Source of the DNA: an uncultured Clostridia bacterium
GTDB lineage: Bacteria > Bacillota > Clostridia > Oscillospirales > Ruminococcaceae
NCBI GenBank assembly: GCA_947302065.1
Contig: CAMYUO010000163.1
Coordinates: forward strand, 1-5,305
DNA length: 5,305 nt
Reading direction: 5' to 3'
The notes beneath the pieces were generated by a model. That model did no database searches. It was not told the origin of the DNA and saw nothing but the letters and a program-made list of their open reading frames with translations. Below are positions 5,297 through 5,305 of this stretch, in pieces. The translations under genes and the position numbers were made by a program. The number at the start of each line of letters is the position of its first letter. The stretch's first letter is position 1.

Positions 5297-5305
5297 CAAG
5301 GGCGC

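Noticed and set aside
4517..5299. Minus-strand open frame of 260 codons across dut and the hairpin region
   Set aside because: It is antisense to all of dut, whose five motifs are certain, and reads through the inverted repeats. No family features and no independent support.

Overview
The window looks like chromosomal DNA from a low-to-mid GC Firmicute of class Clostridia, most like Ruminococcus/Oscillospiraceae. This rests on Gram-positive-type Shine-Dalgarno sites, frequent ATA and AGG/AGA codons, and a zapA gene directly followed by a U32 'peptidase' gene, an order I associate with Clostridia. The genus is an inference and no search was run.

Layout. (1) Positions 1-483, minus strand: the first 161 codons of an AlaA-type alanine-forming aminotransferase, running off the left edge. 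(2) Positions 484-688: a divergent promoter region. It holds a near-consensus promoter for alaA on the minus strand, AT-rich tracts, and two TATAAT boxes 14 bp apart on the plus strand for the rightward operon. (3) Positions 689-5059, plus strand: five tightly packed genes that look like one operon. They are zapA (cell division), a long U32-family protein of the RlhA/TrhP RNA-hydroxylation type, an alpha/beta hydrolase, an unrecognised acidic 158-residue protein, and dut (dUTPase). The junctions are a 1-base TAATG overlap, an 18-base gap and two 4-base ATGA overlaps, which suggests translational coupling. (4) Positions 5060-5305: no gene recognised. It contains a dense run of back-to-back inverted repeats, without a T-tract typical of an intrinsic terminator, extending toward the right edge.

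Functionally this is a mixed housekeeping operon: Z-ring assembly, probable RNA modification, an unassigned hydrolase, an unknown protein and nucleotide-pool sanitation. The least explained parts are the hairpin array after dut and the small unknown protein coupled on both sides between the hydrolase and dut. I see no tRNA, rRNA, CRISPR array, transposase or phage gene.
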